Below, piece after piece: positions 33,710 to 43,741 of a DNA stretch of 64,000 bases. The notes under the pieces were generated by a model. It did not search any database, was not told where the DNA came from, and saw only the letters and a list, made by a program, of their open reading frames with translations. The position numbers and the translations under genes are program-made. This DNA is from Bordetella ansorpii (GTDB lineage: Bacteria; Pseudomonadota; Gammaproteobacteria; Burkholderiales; Burkholderiaceae_B). The first letter of the stretch is position 1, and every line of letters begins with the position of its first letter. The stretch lies in NCBI RefSeq assembly GCF_900078315.1, contig NZ_FKBS01000017.1:117649-181648 (forward strand), given 5' to 3'.

Positions 33710-33776
33710 TGATCTTTATTTCAGATCATTCTATCCAAAAAATCTGATTCATCTATCAAATCCGCTTCTCTACACT
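33710..33776. promoter_or_regulatory. LysR-type binding dyads and promoter between LysR and dehydrogenase genes
   Basis: TGATCT-N7-AGATCA (33710-33728) and TGAT-N6-ATCA (33745-33758) are interrupted dyads of the T-N11-A type used by LysR proteins. A -10-like TACACT (33771-33776) lies 17 bp after TTCATC (33748-33753), so the second dyad overlaps the -35 region of the dehydrogenase promoter, the usual activation site. Confidence 0.6.
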
Positions 33777-33806
33777 GGCCGCAACTTTGTAGAAGGAACG
33801 TACGCC

Positions 33807-34769
33807 ATGAACGCAGCAACTCCCCGCCTGGATGCCCCCGGCGCCTCGCATGCCGTCGTCGTGGGCGGCGGCACCATGGGCGCCGACGTGGCCGTGGTGC
33901 TGGCGCGCGCGCTGTGCCGCACCACCTTGATCGAACCCGATGCCGGCCGCGCCCAGGCCCTGCCCGCCCGCGCCCGCGCCAATCTGCAAGCCATCGGCCG
34001 CGAAGCCGGCGCGGACCGCATCGCCGTCGTGCCGACGCTGGACGACGTGGACTGGGCCTCGGTGGACCTGGTGATCGAATGCATTCCCGAGCGCCTGGAC
34101 ATCAAGCAGTCGCTGTTCGCCGAGCTGGCGCGCCGCGCGCGGCCCGATGCCATCCTGGCCAGCAACAGCTCCAGCTTTCCGATCAGCGCCATCGGCGAGA
34201 GCCTGGACACGCGTGGCCGCATGCTGGGCCTGCACTTCTTCATGCCCGCGCACCTGGTGCCGCTGGTCGAGGTGGTGCTGGGCGAAGCCAGCGACGGCGC
34301 CAGCGCCGATGCCCTGATCGCCTTCATGCGCCGCTGCGGCATGGTGCCGGTGCGCGTGGCGAAGGATCTGCCCGGCTTCCTGGCCAATCGCCTGCAGCAT
34401 GCGCTGTCGCGCGAGGCCTTCGACCTGATCGACCGCGGCATCGCCACCCCCGAGGACGTGGACGCGGCGGTGCGCTTCGGCTTCGGCTTCCGCTTCCTGG
34501 CCGCGGGCCCCGTGATGCAGCGCGATCACGCCGGCATCGACGTGCATGCGGCGGCGGGCGCCACCATGTATCCGACGTTCTGCAATGCGGACACGCCGGC
34601 GCGCTGCCTGACCGAACGCGCCCTGGACGGACGCCACGGCATGAAGGCGGGCGCAGGGTTCTACGAATGGACGCCCGAGACCGTCCAGGCAGAACGGGCG
34701 CGCTACGACCGGCTGCTGCGCGCGGGGCTGGATCTGGTGTCGGCGGAGCTGCCCGAGATCAAGCCCTGA
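33807..34769 (+). CDS. 3-hydroxyacyl-CoA dehydrogenase-family NAD-dependent enzyme
   Basis: 320 residues. Rossmann VVVGGGTMGADVA (16-28); SNSSSFPISAI with the conserved Ser; catalytic His in GLHFFMPAHLVPLVEVV with Glu following; NRLQ substrate loop (about 192-195). Single-domain enzymes of this size include 3-hydroxybutyryl-CoA and L-carnitine dehydrogenases. The start at 33807 has AGAAGGAA upstream. It is followed by a BKACE gene 130 bp later, suggesting oxidation of a 3-hydroxy acid (or its CoA ester) to a beta-keto acid that BKACE then splits. Confidence 0.88.
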   Translation: MNAATPRLDAPGASHAVVVGGGTMGADVAVVLARALCRTTLIEPDAGRAQALPARARANLQAIGREAGADRIAVVPTLDDVDWASVDLVIECIPERLDIKQSLFAELARRARPDAILASNSSSFPISAIGESLDTRGRMLGLHFFMPAHLVPLVEVVLGEASDGASADALIAFMRRCGMVPVRVAKDLPGFLANRLQHALSREAFDLIDRGIATPEDVDAAVRFGFGFRFLAAGPVMQRDHAGIDVHAAAGATMYPTFCNADTPARCLTERALDGRHGMKAGAGFYEWTPETVQAERARYDRLLRAGLDLVSAELPEIKP

Positions 34770-34899
34770 AAGCAAGGGGTGAGCACGGCCATGCCGCCGG
34801 CGCCTGGCCGCACGACAGGCATCGACGCCCTCCCAGAACACCCAGCACCGCGCGCCATCGAGACGCGCGGCCTTGATACCGAGACAAGCACAAGCCGAT

Positions 34900-35751
34900 A
34901 TGACCGACATTTCCACTCCCGCCAGCCTGGCCGACTCCCCCGTCATCGTCACCGTCGCGCCCAACGGCGCCTACAAGACGGCCAAGGAACATCCGGCCGT
35001 GCCGATGACGCCCGCCACGCTGGCCGCCGAGGCGCGCGCCTGCCTGGAAGCCGGCTCGGCCATGATGCACATGCACGTGCGCAAGCCCGACGGCAAGCAC
35101 CTGCTGGACGCCCAGGCCTATCGCGACGCCCTGAAGGCGGTGCATGACGAGGTGGGCGACCGCGTGCTGGTGCAGGTGACCAGCGAAGCCGCGGGCGTCT
35201 ACCGCGCGCCCGAACAGATCGCCGTGGTGCGCGAGCTGCGTCCGCAAGCCGTGTCCATCGGCCTGCGCGAGATCGCCGTGCCCGAGGTGCCCGAGAAGGA
35301 ACTTGCCGGCTTCCTGGGCTGGCTGGCCGACGAGCGCATCATGACGCAGATCATCCTGTACGACGCGGCCGACCTGGCGCGCTGGCAGGACCTGCGCGCG
35401 CGCGGCCTGGCGCCCGCCGGCGCGTGGTCGGTGCTGTTCGTGCTGGGCCGGTACAGCGCCGGGCAGACCTCGTCGCCGCGCGATCTGCTGCCCTTCCTGC
35501 AAGGCTATGACTTCAGCCTGCCCTGGGCGGTATGCGCGTTCGGCCGCGAGGAGAACGCCTGCGTGACCACCGCGGCGGCCTTTGGCGGGCACATGCGCGT
35601 GGGCTTCGAGAACAACCTGCTGCTGCGCGACGGCACCGTGGCGCCGGGCAACGCGGCATTGGTGGCGCAGGCGGCGGAAGGCGGGCGCGTGCTGGGCCGG
35701 CCGATCGCGGATGCCGACCAGGCGAGGGAGATCTACGGCGCGGTGCGTTGA
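34900..35751 (+). CDS. BKACE-family beta-keto acid cleavage enzyme (DUF849)
   Basis: 283 residues from an ATG at 34900 (a TTG at 34873 is the alternative). Typical segments: VIVTVAPNGAYKTAKEHPAVP, MMHMHVRKPDGKH with zinc His residues, and GHMRVGFENNLLLRDG with the conserved Gly-rich C-terminal loop. BKACE enzymes condense a beta-keto acid with acetyl-CoA to give acetoacetate and a new CoA ester, with Zn2+. Pairing with the dehydrogenase resembles carnitine-type degradation, but the thioesterase gene of that route is missing. Substrate undetermined. Confidence 0.92.
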   Translation: MTDISTPASLADSPVIVTVAPNGAYKTAKEHPAVPMTPATLAAEARACLEAGSAMMHMHVRKPDGKHLLDAQAYRDALKAVHDEVGDRVLVQVTSEAAGVYRAPEQIAVVRELRPQAVSIGLREIAVPEVPEKELAGFLGWLADERIMTQIILYDAADLARWQDLRARGLAPAGAWSVLFVLGRYSAGQTSSPRDLLPFLQGYDFSLPWAVCAFGREENACVTTAAAFGGHMRVGFENNLLLRDGTVAPGNAALVAQAAEGGRVLGRPIADADQAREIYGAVR

Positions 35752-36299
35752 TTCGGGCGGCGCGATCCGGCGCTTGCGCCGGGTACGACCGCCCGCCAGG
35801 CATCCAGCTTGGCGGCAAACGGCATCGCCGCATGGGCGGGGCTGGTGGACGGCAAGGCGGCGTATTCCATCGCGGGATGGGTTCGGGACAGGACCGGCAG
35901 CACATGCCGGCGAAACAGCGCCTGCGCGCTGCCGCCGTTGAAGCAGATGCGGGTGATGCGCGGATGCGCCGCCAGGAAACCCGCGAAATCATTGGCTTGG
36001 GCCGACCGCGCATCGATGGCCGCGTCCAGGCTGCCCGGACGTTCGCAGGCGGCCAGGACGTCCCATAGCGCCACGCCGGCGTCATTCAAGGCATCGATGC
36101 GGGACGCATAAGGCAGCGCCGCGTCGAATCCCAGCAAGGCAGCGGCGATGGGCCAGAACGCATTGCGCGGATGCGCGTAGTAGCGCACGGCCTTCAACGA
36201 TGCCACGCCAGGCATGGTGCCCAGCACCAGCACGCGCGCGTCGGGACGCGATGCGGGCGGAAAACCCGAAACGCAATGCGGGGAAACGGACTCGGTCAT
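35733..36299 (-). CDS. Hypoxanthine/uracil DNA glycosylase, UDG superfamily (family 6-like)
   Basis: 188 residues. It starts with VLVLGTMPGVASLKAVRYYAHPRNAFWPI, the signature of the DNA-deoxyinosine glycosylase group, and has LPSTSPAHA as the second active-site motif. It removes deaminated bases (hypoxanthine, possibly uracil) from DNA. Its 3' end overlaps the convergent BKACE gene by 19 bp, so the last six codons share DNA. The proline/arginine-rich end may be non-essential. Confidence 0.88.
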   Translation of the reverse strand: MTESVSPHCVSGFPPASRPDARVLVLGTMPGVASLKAVRYYAHPRNAFWPIAAALLGFDAALPYASRIDALNDAGVALWDVLAACERPGSLDAAIDARSAQANDFAGFLAAHPRITRICFNGGSAQALFRRHVLPVLSRTHPAMEYAALPSTSPAHAAMPFAAKLDAWRAVVPGASAGSRRPNQRTAP

Positions 36300-36388
36300 G
36301 GCGGCATTGTGCCGTATCGAGCGCGGCGACGGCCTGACATCGACCCGGGTGCGCCGCGCAGCAACGCCACGCAGTCCCGCCCGCCGCG

Positions 36389-36418
36389 AAAAAAAGCCGA
36401 GACGGTCTGCCTCGGCTT
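36389..36418 (-). terminator. Rho-independent terminator after pckG
   Basis: On the minus strand AAGCCGAG pairs with CTCGGCTT around a 9-base loop and runs into seven T residues. It lies 24-50 bp past the pckG stop at 36442. Confidence 0.9.
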
Positions 36419-36441
36419 CCGGTCATTCAGGCAGGATCGCG

Positions 36442-38295
<1,854 letters not shown>

Positions 38296-38511
38296 ATGGA
38301 GGCTCTCCTGGATTTATAGTCAACACGGCGTCCGGGAAACCCGGCACCGTGCAGTGAAACCGAATCATCATACTTTGGTGCGGGGCCGCTCCCAAATCGG
38401 GTTGAAAGCAAAAGCAACGCCGCGCGCCGTGTCCGGCCCGTCATCCAGGGCGGCCGCCGCCAGGGCCTTGTGACATAATCGTCGGCCAATTCCTGCTTTT
38501 CTGGCCGTGCA

Positions 38512-39792
38512 ATGCCCGCCTTTCCGCCGCTGAACGCCGACCGCCTCTGGTCACGCGTCGAAACGCTGTCCCGCCACACCCTGCCCGACGTACCCTGGAC
38601 ACGCCGCGCCTTCTCGCCGCAGTTTCTGGCCGCCCGCCAATGGCTGCAAGGCGAGTTCGCCGCCGCCGGCCTGGCCGTGACGCTGGATGCCGGCGGCAAT
38701 CTGGTGGGACGGCGCGCGGGCACCGGCGACGGACAGGATGCCCGGCGCAAACCCATCGTTACCGGCTCGCACTGCGACACCGTGCCCAGCGGCGGCCGCT
38801 TCGACGGCATCATCGGCGTGCTGGCCGGCATCGAGGTCGCCCATGCGCTGCATGAGCAAGGCGTGCAATTGCGACACCCGTTCGAAGTCATCGACTTCCT
38901 GTCGGAAGAGCCCAGCGACTACGACGGCGTGTCCTGTATCGGCAGCCGCGCCATCGCCGGCACGCTGGACGCGCAGATGCTGGCCAAGTCCAATCCGGCC
39001 GGCGAAAGCCTGGCCGGCGCGCTGAGCCGCATCGGCGCCGATCCGCGCGCGCTGGCCCGGCCGCTGCGCGGGGCCGACGCCACGGCGGCGTTCGTCGAAT
39101 TGCACATCGAACAGGGCCCCGTACTGGAAACCCGCGGCCTGCCCATCGGCGTGGTCACGCACATCGTCGGTATCCGCCGGGCGCGCATCCGCGTCACCGG
39201 CCAACCCGACCATGCCGGCACCACGCCCATGGACATCCGCCGCGACGCGCTGGTGGGGGCCGCGCGCGTGATCGACGCCGCGCACCGCCGCGCCAGCGAA
39301 CTGACCGGCCCGCAACATTACGTCGTGGCCACCATCGGCCGCATCGCGGTCACGCCCAACGCCACCAATGCCGTGCCCGGCAGTGCCGACATGATCCTGG
39401 AGGTCCGCAGCGACAGCCAGGCCGTGCTGGACAGCTTCGTCGAAGACCTGGCGCACGGCGTGGCGGGCGACATGGCCGCGCTGCGCCTGGAACTGGCCTG
39501 GGACGAGGTCTCGCGCGCCAGGCCCACCCATTGCTCCCCGGTGGTGATGGACGCCGTGCAGGCCGCTTCCGAGCGGCTGGGCTACGCCTCGATGCGCCTG
39601 CCCAGCGGCGCCGGCCACGATGCCGTGCAGATGGCGCACACCGGCCCCATGGGCATGATCTTCATCCCCTGCCTGAACGGACGCAGCCACTGCCCCGAGG
39701 AATGGATCGACCCCGCGCAACTGCTGGACGGCACGCGGGTGCTGTACGAAACCGTACTGGAACTGGACGCCCGGCTGGCGCGTGCATCCTGA
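38512..39792 (+). CDS. M20-family zinc amidohydrolase (N-carbamoyl-amino acid hydrolase / allantoate amidohydrolase type)
   Basis: 426 residues. Dinuclear metal motifs: GSHCDTVPSGGRFDGIIG, the Glu-Glu pair in FLSEEPS, a later His in ELHIEQGP, the dimer segment GQPDHAGTTPMD, and SGAGHDAV near the C-terminus. This set defines the HyuC/AllC branch that hydrolyses N-carbamoyl or ureido groups, releasing ammonia. It is followed 2 bp later by a thioredoxin-like gene and then an EamA transporter. Whether the substrate is allantoate, a carbamoyl amino acid or ureidopropionate is not readable. Confidence 0.9.
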   Translation: MPAFPPLNADRLWSRVETLSRHTLPDVPWTRRAFSPQFLAARQWLQGEFAAAGLAVTLDAGGNLVGRRAGTGDGQDARRKPIVTGSHCDTVPSGGRFDGIIGVLAGIEVAHALHEQGVQLRHPFEVIDFLSEEPSDYDGVSCIGSRAIAGTLDAQMLAKSNPAGESLAGALSRIGADPRALARPLRGADATAAFVELHIEQGPVLETRGLPIGVVTHIVGIRRARIRVTGQPDHAGTTPMDIRRDALVGAARVIDAAHRRASELTGPQHYVVATIGRIAVTPNATNAVPGSADMILEVRSDSQAVLDSFVEDLAHGVAGDMAALRLELAWDEVSRARPTHCSPVVMDAVQAASERLGYASMRLPSGAGHDAVQMAHTGPMGMIFIPCLNGRSHCPEEWIDPAQLLDGTRVLYETVLELDARLARAS

Positions 39793-39794
39793 CC

Positions 39795-40133
39795 ATGATC
39801 GAGCAACACGACCTGGACGACGGCACCGCGGACCGTTTCCTGCTGGATGCCAAGGGCATTTCGCTTCTGGTGTTCCATAGCCGCACCTGCGGCACCTGCC
39901 GCGTCGCGCGCGAGCAACTGCCCGCCTTCGACCTGCCGGTGCAACGCCTGTGCTGGATCGACGCCGGCGACAACGGCGGCCTGGTCGAGCGCTACGAAGT
40001 CTTCCACCTGCCCGCGATGTTCGTGGTGCGCGACGGCACCTTCTACGGCGCGATCGCCGCGCAGCTGGCCCAATGGGACATCGAGCAGCAGATCGCGCTG
40101 GCGCTGGACAACTACCCCGCCGAGTTGCCCTGA
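39795..40133 (+). CDS. Thioredoxin-fold protein with CGTC motif
   Basis: 112 residues, close to a single thioredoxin domain. The redox pair is C32-G-T-C35 in SRTCGTCRVA. The cis-proline region is LPAMFVVRDG. No signal peptide, so it should be cytosolic. It lies 2 bp after the amidohydrolase and 5 bp before the EamA gene, so all three are one transcript. Partner protein unknown. Confidence 0.87.
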   Translation: MIEQHDLDDGTADRFLLDAKGISLLVFHSRTCGTCRVAREQLPAFDLPVQRLCWIDAGDNGGLVERYEVFHLPAMFVVRDGTFYGAIAAQLAQWDIEQQIALALDNYPAELP

Positions 40134-40138
40134 TTCCC

Positions 40139-41071
40139 ATGCCGCCCGCCACCCGCCGCCCACTGGACACCACCGCCACCGGCATCATGCTGCTGCTGTG
40201 CGTGTGCTGGGCCTTCCAGCAGGTCGCGATCAAGCTGGTGGCGGCGGACATCACCCCCACGCTGCAGATCGGGCTGCGCTCGGTGTTCGCCGCCGTGGTG
40301 CTGGGCATCGTCGTGCTGCGCCGCGAAGGCCTGGGCCTGTTGCGCGACGGCACGCTGCCCGCCGGCCTGCTGGTGGGCCTGCTGTTCGCGGCGGAATTCC
40401 TGCTGATCGCGCTGGCCTTGCGGTTCACCACGGCCTCGCACGTAGCGGTGTTCCTGTACACCGCCCCCATCTTCACCGCGCTGGGCCTGCACCTGCGCCT
40501 GCCCGAAGAACGCCTGCTGCCCCTGCAATGGGTGGGCGTGCTGCTGGCTTTCGTCGGCATCGCCGTGGCGTTCCTGGGCAAGCGCGACGTGGCGCTGCCG
40601 TCCGCGCCAGACATGCTGCTGGGCGATTTCCTGGCCTTGCTGGCCGGCCTGTCGTGGGGCGCCACCACCGTGGCGCTGCGCGGTTCGGCCCTGTCCGAAG
40701 CGCCGCCGACCAAGACGCTGTTCTATCAGATGGCGGTGGCCGCGGGGCTGCTGACGGCCTGGCATGCCGCCTCGGGCGACCCCGCGCCGGTCTGGAGCGC
40801 ACCGGCCGTGGCCAGCATGGCGTTCCAGACCCTGGGAGTGGCGCTGGCCAGCCTGCTGACCTGGTTCTGGCTGCTGCGCCGCTACCTGGCCACCCGGCTG
40901 TCGGTGCTGTCGTTCGCCACGCCGCTGTTCGGCGTGACGTTCGGCGTGCTGATCCTGCACGAGCCCATTGCCCCGGGCTTCGCCCTGGGCGCCCTGCTGG
41001 TGCTGGGCGGCATCCTGCTGGTCAGCGGCGCGGGCTTGATCAGCGAGAAGCTGAGGCGGCCGGGCCGCTGA
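40139..41071 (+). CDS. EamA/DMT-superfamily transporter
   Basis: 310 residues with about ten hydrophobic helices in two EamA repeats, the second beginning around residue 160 (LLGDFLALLAGLSWGATTVA). DMT proteins export amino acids or other metabolites at the inner membrane. Third gene of the amidohydrolase-thioredoxin unit, so it may move the product or a toxic intermediate; direct evidence is lacking. An ATG at 40139 follows the thioredoxin stop by 5 bp. Confidence 0.9.
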   Translation: MPPATRRPLDTTATGIMLLLCVCWAFQQVAIKLVAADITPTLQIGLRSVFAAVVLGIVVLRREGLGLLRDGTLPAGLLVGLLFAAEFLLIALALRFTTASHVAVFLYTAPIFTALGLHLRLPEERLLPLQWVGVLLAFVGIAVAFLGKRDVALPSAPDMLLGDFLALLAGLSWGATTVALRGSALSEAPPTKTLFYQMAVAAGLLTAWHAASGDPAPVWSAPAVASMAFQTLGVALASLLTWFWLLRRYLATRLSVLSFATPLFGVTFGVLILHEPIAPGFALGALLVLGGILLVSGAGLISEKLRRPGR

Positions 41072-41095
41072 GGCGCGGGCGCGCCCGCGACACCG

Positions 41096-41806
41096 TCACG
41101 CCATCTCGCCCAGCCGGCGCCGCTGCACGCCGTTCTCGTCGAAGTTCTCCGGCGCCAGCCAGCGCTCGAACGCCGCCCGGCGGGCGGGCCATTCGCTGTC
41201 GATGATCGAGAACCACGCGGTATCGCGCGTACGCCCCTTGTACACCACCGCCTGCCGGAAAATGCCCTCGAACTGGAACCCCAGCCGCTGCGCCGTGGCC
41301 CGCGACGGCGCGTTCAGGCTGTCGCACTTCCATTCGTAGCGGCGGTAACCCAGCTCGTCGAACACGCGGCGCATCAGCAGGTATTGCGCCTCGGTGGACA
41401 GCGCGGTGCGCTGCAACTTGGGCGAGAACGTCACGTGGCCGACTTCGATCACGCCGTTGCCCGGATCCATGCGCATCAGCGCCAGCGTGCCCACCACCTT
41501 GCCGGTGGCCTGATCGACCACGGCGTGGTGCAGCGTGTCCTGGCTGGCGGCCTGCTGCGCCACATAGGCCAGATGCTCTTGGCGGTTGGCGAACGGTCCC
41601 TTGAACAGATAGGTCCAGGCGCGGCCGTCGGGCGCCTGGCCGAACACGTCGGCCAGGTCTTCCGCATGCCGCGCGGCGTCCAGCGGTTCGAGCCGGCACA
41701 GGCGGCCCTGGATCGGCGTACGCGGCGGCAGCGGGCGCGGCTGCCAGTCGGGCAACGGCGCCCCGATGGGTTGGCCGAAGGTATTGCTGAAGGAAGGTGC
41801 GGACAT
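41096..41806 (-). CDS. GNAT-family N-acetyltransferase (RimJ/RimL-like)
   Basis: 236 residues with a GNAT domain from about residue 36 (LEPLDAARHAEDLADVF) to 210. Features: VVGTLALMRMDP and VIEVGHVTFSPKLQRTALSTEAQYL, then YEWKCDSLNAPSRATAQRLGF, which is the usual acceptor-side segment. It transfers an acetyl group from acetyl-CoA to a small-molecule or protein amine. Divergent from a MocR-type regulator, which may control it. Confidence 0.9.
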   Translation of the reverse strand: MSAPSFSNTFGQPIGAPLPDWQPRPLPPRTPIQGRLCRLEPLDAARHAEDLADVFGQAPDGRAWTYLFKGPFANRQEHLAYVAQQAASQDTLHHAVVDQATGKVVGTLALMRMDPGNGVIEVGHVTFSPKLQRTALSTEAQYLLMRRVFDELGYRRYEWKCDSLNAPSRATAQRLGFQFEGIFRQAVVYKGRTRDTAWFSIIDSEWPARRAAFERWLAPENFDENGVQRRRLGEMA

Positions 41807-41913
41807 CCTGGCGTTCCGGGTTGAATGAGCCGCCGCGGATCGGCGGCATGGCTGTACGATAGGCGCATCGTGGCATGGTTAGAAGCGCCACAACAACCAC
41901 AAATCATAGAGCC

Positions 41914-43497
41914 ATGACGCCGCCGCCCACCCTGCTCGATGCGCCATTGCGGCCGGCGTCCGCCGGCGGCCCGCTGCAACGCCAGCTGCTGCACCGGCTG
42001 AAGCCGTCCATCCTGGATGGCTGCCTGCCGCCCGGCGCACGCCTGCCGGCCTCCCGCGAACTGGCCGCGCAGCTGGGCATCTCGCGCAATACGGTGCTGA
42101 TCGTCTACGAACACCTGGCAGCCGAAGGATATGTGCTGGCCGACCGCCAGGGCACGCGCGTGGCGCAACTGGCGGCGTCGCCGGCCACAGCCGGACGAGC
42201 GGCGGCCTCGACCGCGCAGGCAGGCGCCAGGAAGGAAATGGCGCAGCCGCCCTGGGCGGCTTCTGCCGGCCGCCAGGCCGACCGGGAGGTCGCCGCGCCC
42301 GGCGCGGGCCTCTCGTCCCGCGCGGCGGCTGCGCCCGACAGCCCGACGCCGCGCATGGCCGCGCGCGTGGCCAAGCTCTCGCCCTCCTTTGCCGCCGGCG
42401 AAAGCGGTCTGCCGCTGCGACCGGGCACCCCCGCCCTGTCGCGCTTTCCCGCCGCCGCGTGGCGCCGTTCGCTGGATCGCGCCTTGCGCGCCGCCCCCAC
42501 CGCCACGCTGGGCTATGGCCCGCCGGCGGGCGAACCGGCGCTGCGCGCGGCCATCGCCACCCACCTGAGCGTGTCGCGCGGCGTACGCTGCCTGCCCGAC
42601 CAGGTGGTCATCACCGACGGCGCGCAGGAAGCCATCAACCTGTGCGTGCGGTTGCTGGCCGACCCTGGCGAGACCGGCTGGATCGAGAATCCCGGCTATC
42701 GCGGCGCCAGAAGCGCTTTCCGGGCGGCGGACCTGCGCATCGTGCCGGTGCCCGTCGACGCCGAGGGCCTGGCCGCCCACCCGGCGCTATGGCGCGACGT
42801 CCCGCCCCGGCTGATCTACACCAGTCCTTCGCACCAGTATCCGACCGGCGCCGTACTGAGCGCCGCGCGGCGGCTCGACCTGATCGCCCGCGCCGCCGCG
42901 CACGATGCCTGGATCATCGAGGACGACTACGACAGCGAGTTCCGCCATCACGGCGAACCCATCGCCGCCATGCAGGGCATGGTGTCGGACGCCCCCGTGC
43001 TGTACGTGGGCACCTTCAGCAAGACCCTGTTTCCCGCGCTGCGGCTGGGCTTTGCCGTCCTGCCGCCGGCCATCGCGCGGCAGGCCGAGGCGGCGCTGGG
43101 CGAGCTGCTGCGCGGCGGCCACCGGCATGCCCAGCTGGCCCTGGCCGACTTCATCGACAGCGGCCAGTTCGCACGGCACCTGGGACGGATGCGGCGCCTG
43201 TACCGCCAGCGGCAGCAGGCCTTGCGCGCGGCGCTGAGCGCGCACCTGCCGGTGGAGCACGAGGTGCTCGGCGGTCATGGCGGCCTGCACCTGACGCTGC
43301 GCCTGCCGGCGGGCTATCCTGACCAGGAGATCGCGCGGGCGGCGCAGCGGCTGGGGATGGCGCCGACGCCGCTGTCGGCGTTCGCGCTGGAAGAAGGCAC
43401 GGCCGGCAACGGGCTGGTGCTGGGGTATGGGAATACGCCGATCGAGCGCATCGACGCGCTGGTGAAGCAGCTGGCGGCGCTGATCCGGCCGCGATGA
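41914..43497 (+). CDS. MocR/PdxR-type regulator (GntR helix-turn-helix fused to aminotransferase-like domain)
   Basis: 527 residues from the ATG at 41914. A GntR winged helix occupies about residues 15-85 (RQLLHRLKPSILDGCLPPG, SRELAAQLGISRNTVLIVYE). An unusually long Ala/Arg/Pro-rich linker (about 85-165) follows, then a fold-type I aminotransferase-like domain with the PLP Lys370 in FSKTLFPALRLGF. MocR proteins bind PLP as an effector. No pdxS/pdxT genes are near, so a vitamin B6 role is not supported; the divergent GNAT gene is the obvious target. Confidence 0.92.
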   Translation: MTPPPTLLDAPLRPASAGGPLQRQLLHRLKPSILDGCLPPGARLPASRELAAQLGISRNTVLIVYEHLAAEGYVLADRQGTRVAQLAASPATAGRAAASTAQAGARKEMAQPPWAASAGRQADREVAAPGAGLSSRAAAAPDSPTPRMAARVAKLSPSFAAGESGLPLRPGTPALSRFPAAAWRRSLDRALRAAPTATLGYGPPAGEPALRAAIATHLSVSRGVRCLPDQVVITDGAQEAINLCVRLLADPGETGWIENPGYRGARSAFRAADLRIVPVPVDAEGLAAHPALWRDVPPRLIYTSPSHQYPTGAVLSAARRLDLIARAAAHDAWIIEDDYDSEFRHHGEPIAAMQGMVSDAPVLYVGTFSKTLFPALRLGFAVLPPAIARQAEAALGELLRGGHRHAQLALADFIDSGQFARHLGRMRRLYRQRQQALRAALSAHLPVEHEVLGGHGGLHLTLRLPAGYPDQEIARAAQRLGMAPTPLSAFALEEGTAGNGLVLGYGNTPIERIDALVKQLAALIRPR

Positions 43498-43741
43498 CAT
43501 GCGCGGTCCGAAGCCACGGCGCGATTCTCCGTCACGGAGAAGGAAGGGCTCGCCTTGAGGAGGACGGCCGGCATGAGCGGCACGCGAGTCTTGGGGAATG
43601 GGCCGGTGAACGCGGCACGCCCGCATCACCGCGGTTTCAGCGCGTTTCCGGCCGTGCGCGGGACGGCGCGCTGTCAGCTTCAGCGCCCTAAGATCGATGC
43701 CATGCCGGGCGCCGTGCCCGCCAGATTTCTGGAAATCCATC

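Noticed and set aside
41914-43497. Annotation as pdxR regulator of vitamin B6 synthesis
   Set aside because: No pdxS/pdxT genes nearby; MocR-type family is kept without a specific role.
43555-43741. Possible small gene upstream of the secreted hydrolase with AGGAGG before an ATG
   Set aside because: The frame runs on into the hydrolase gene out of frame and gives low-complexity sequence; no family or conserved feature seen.
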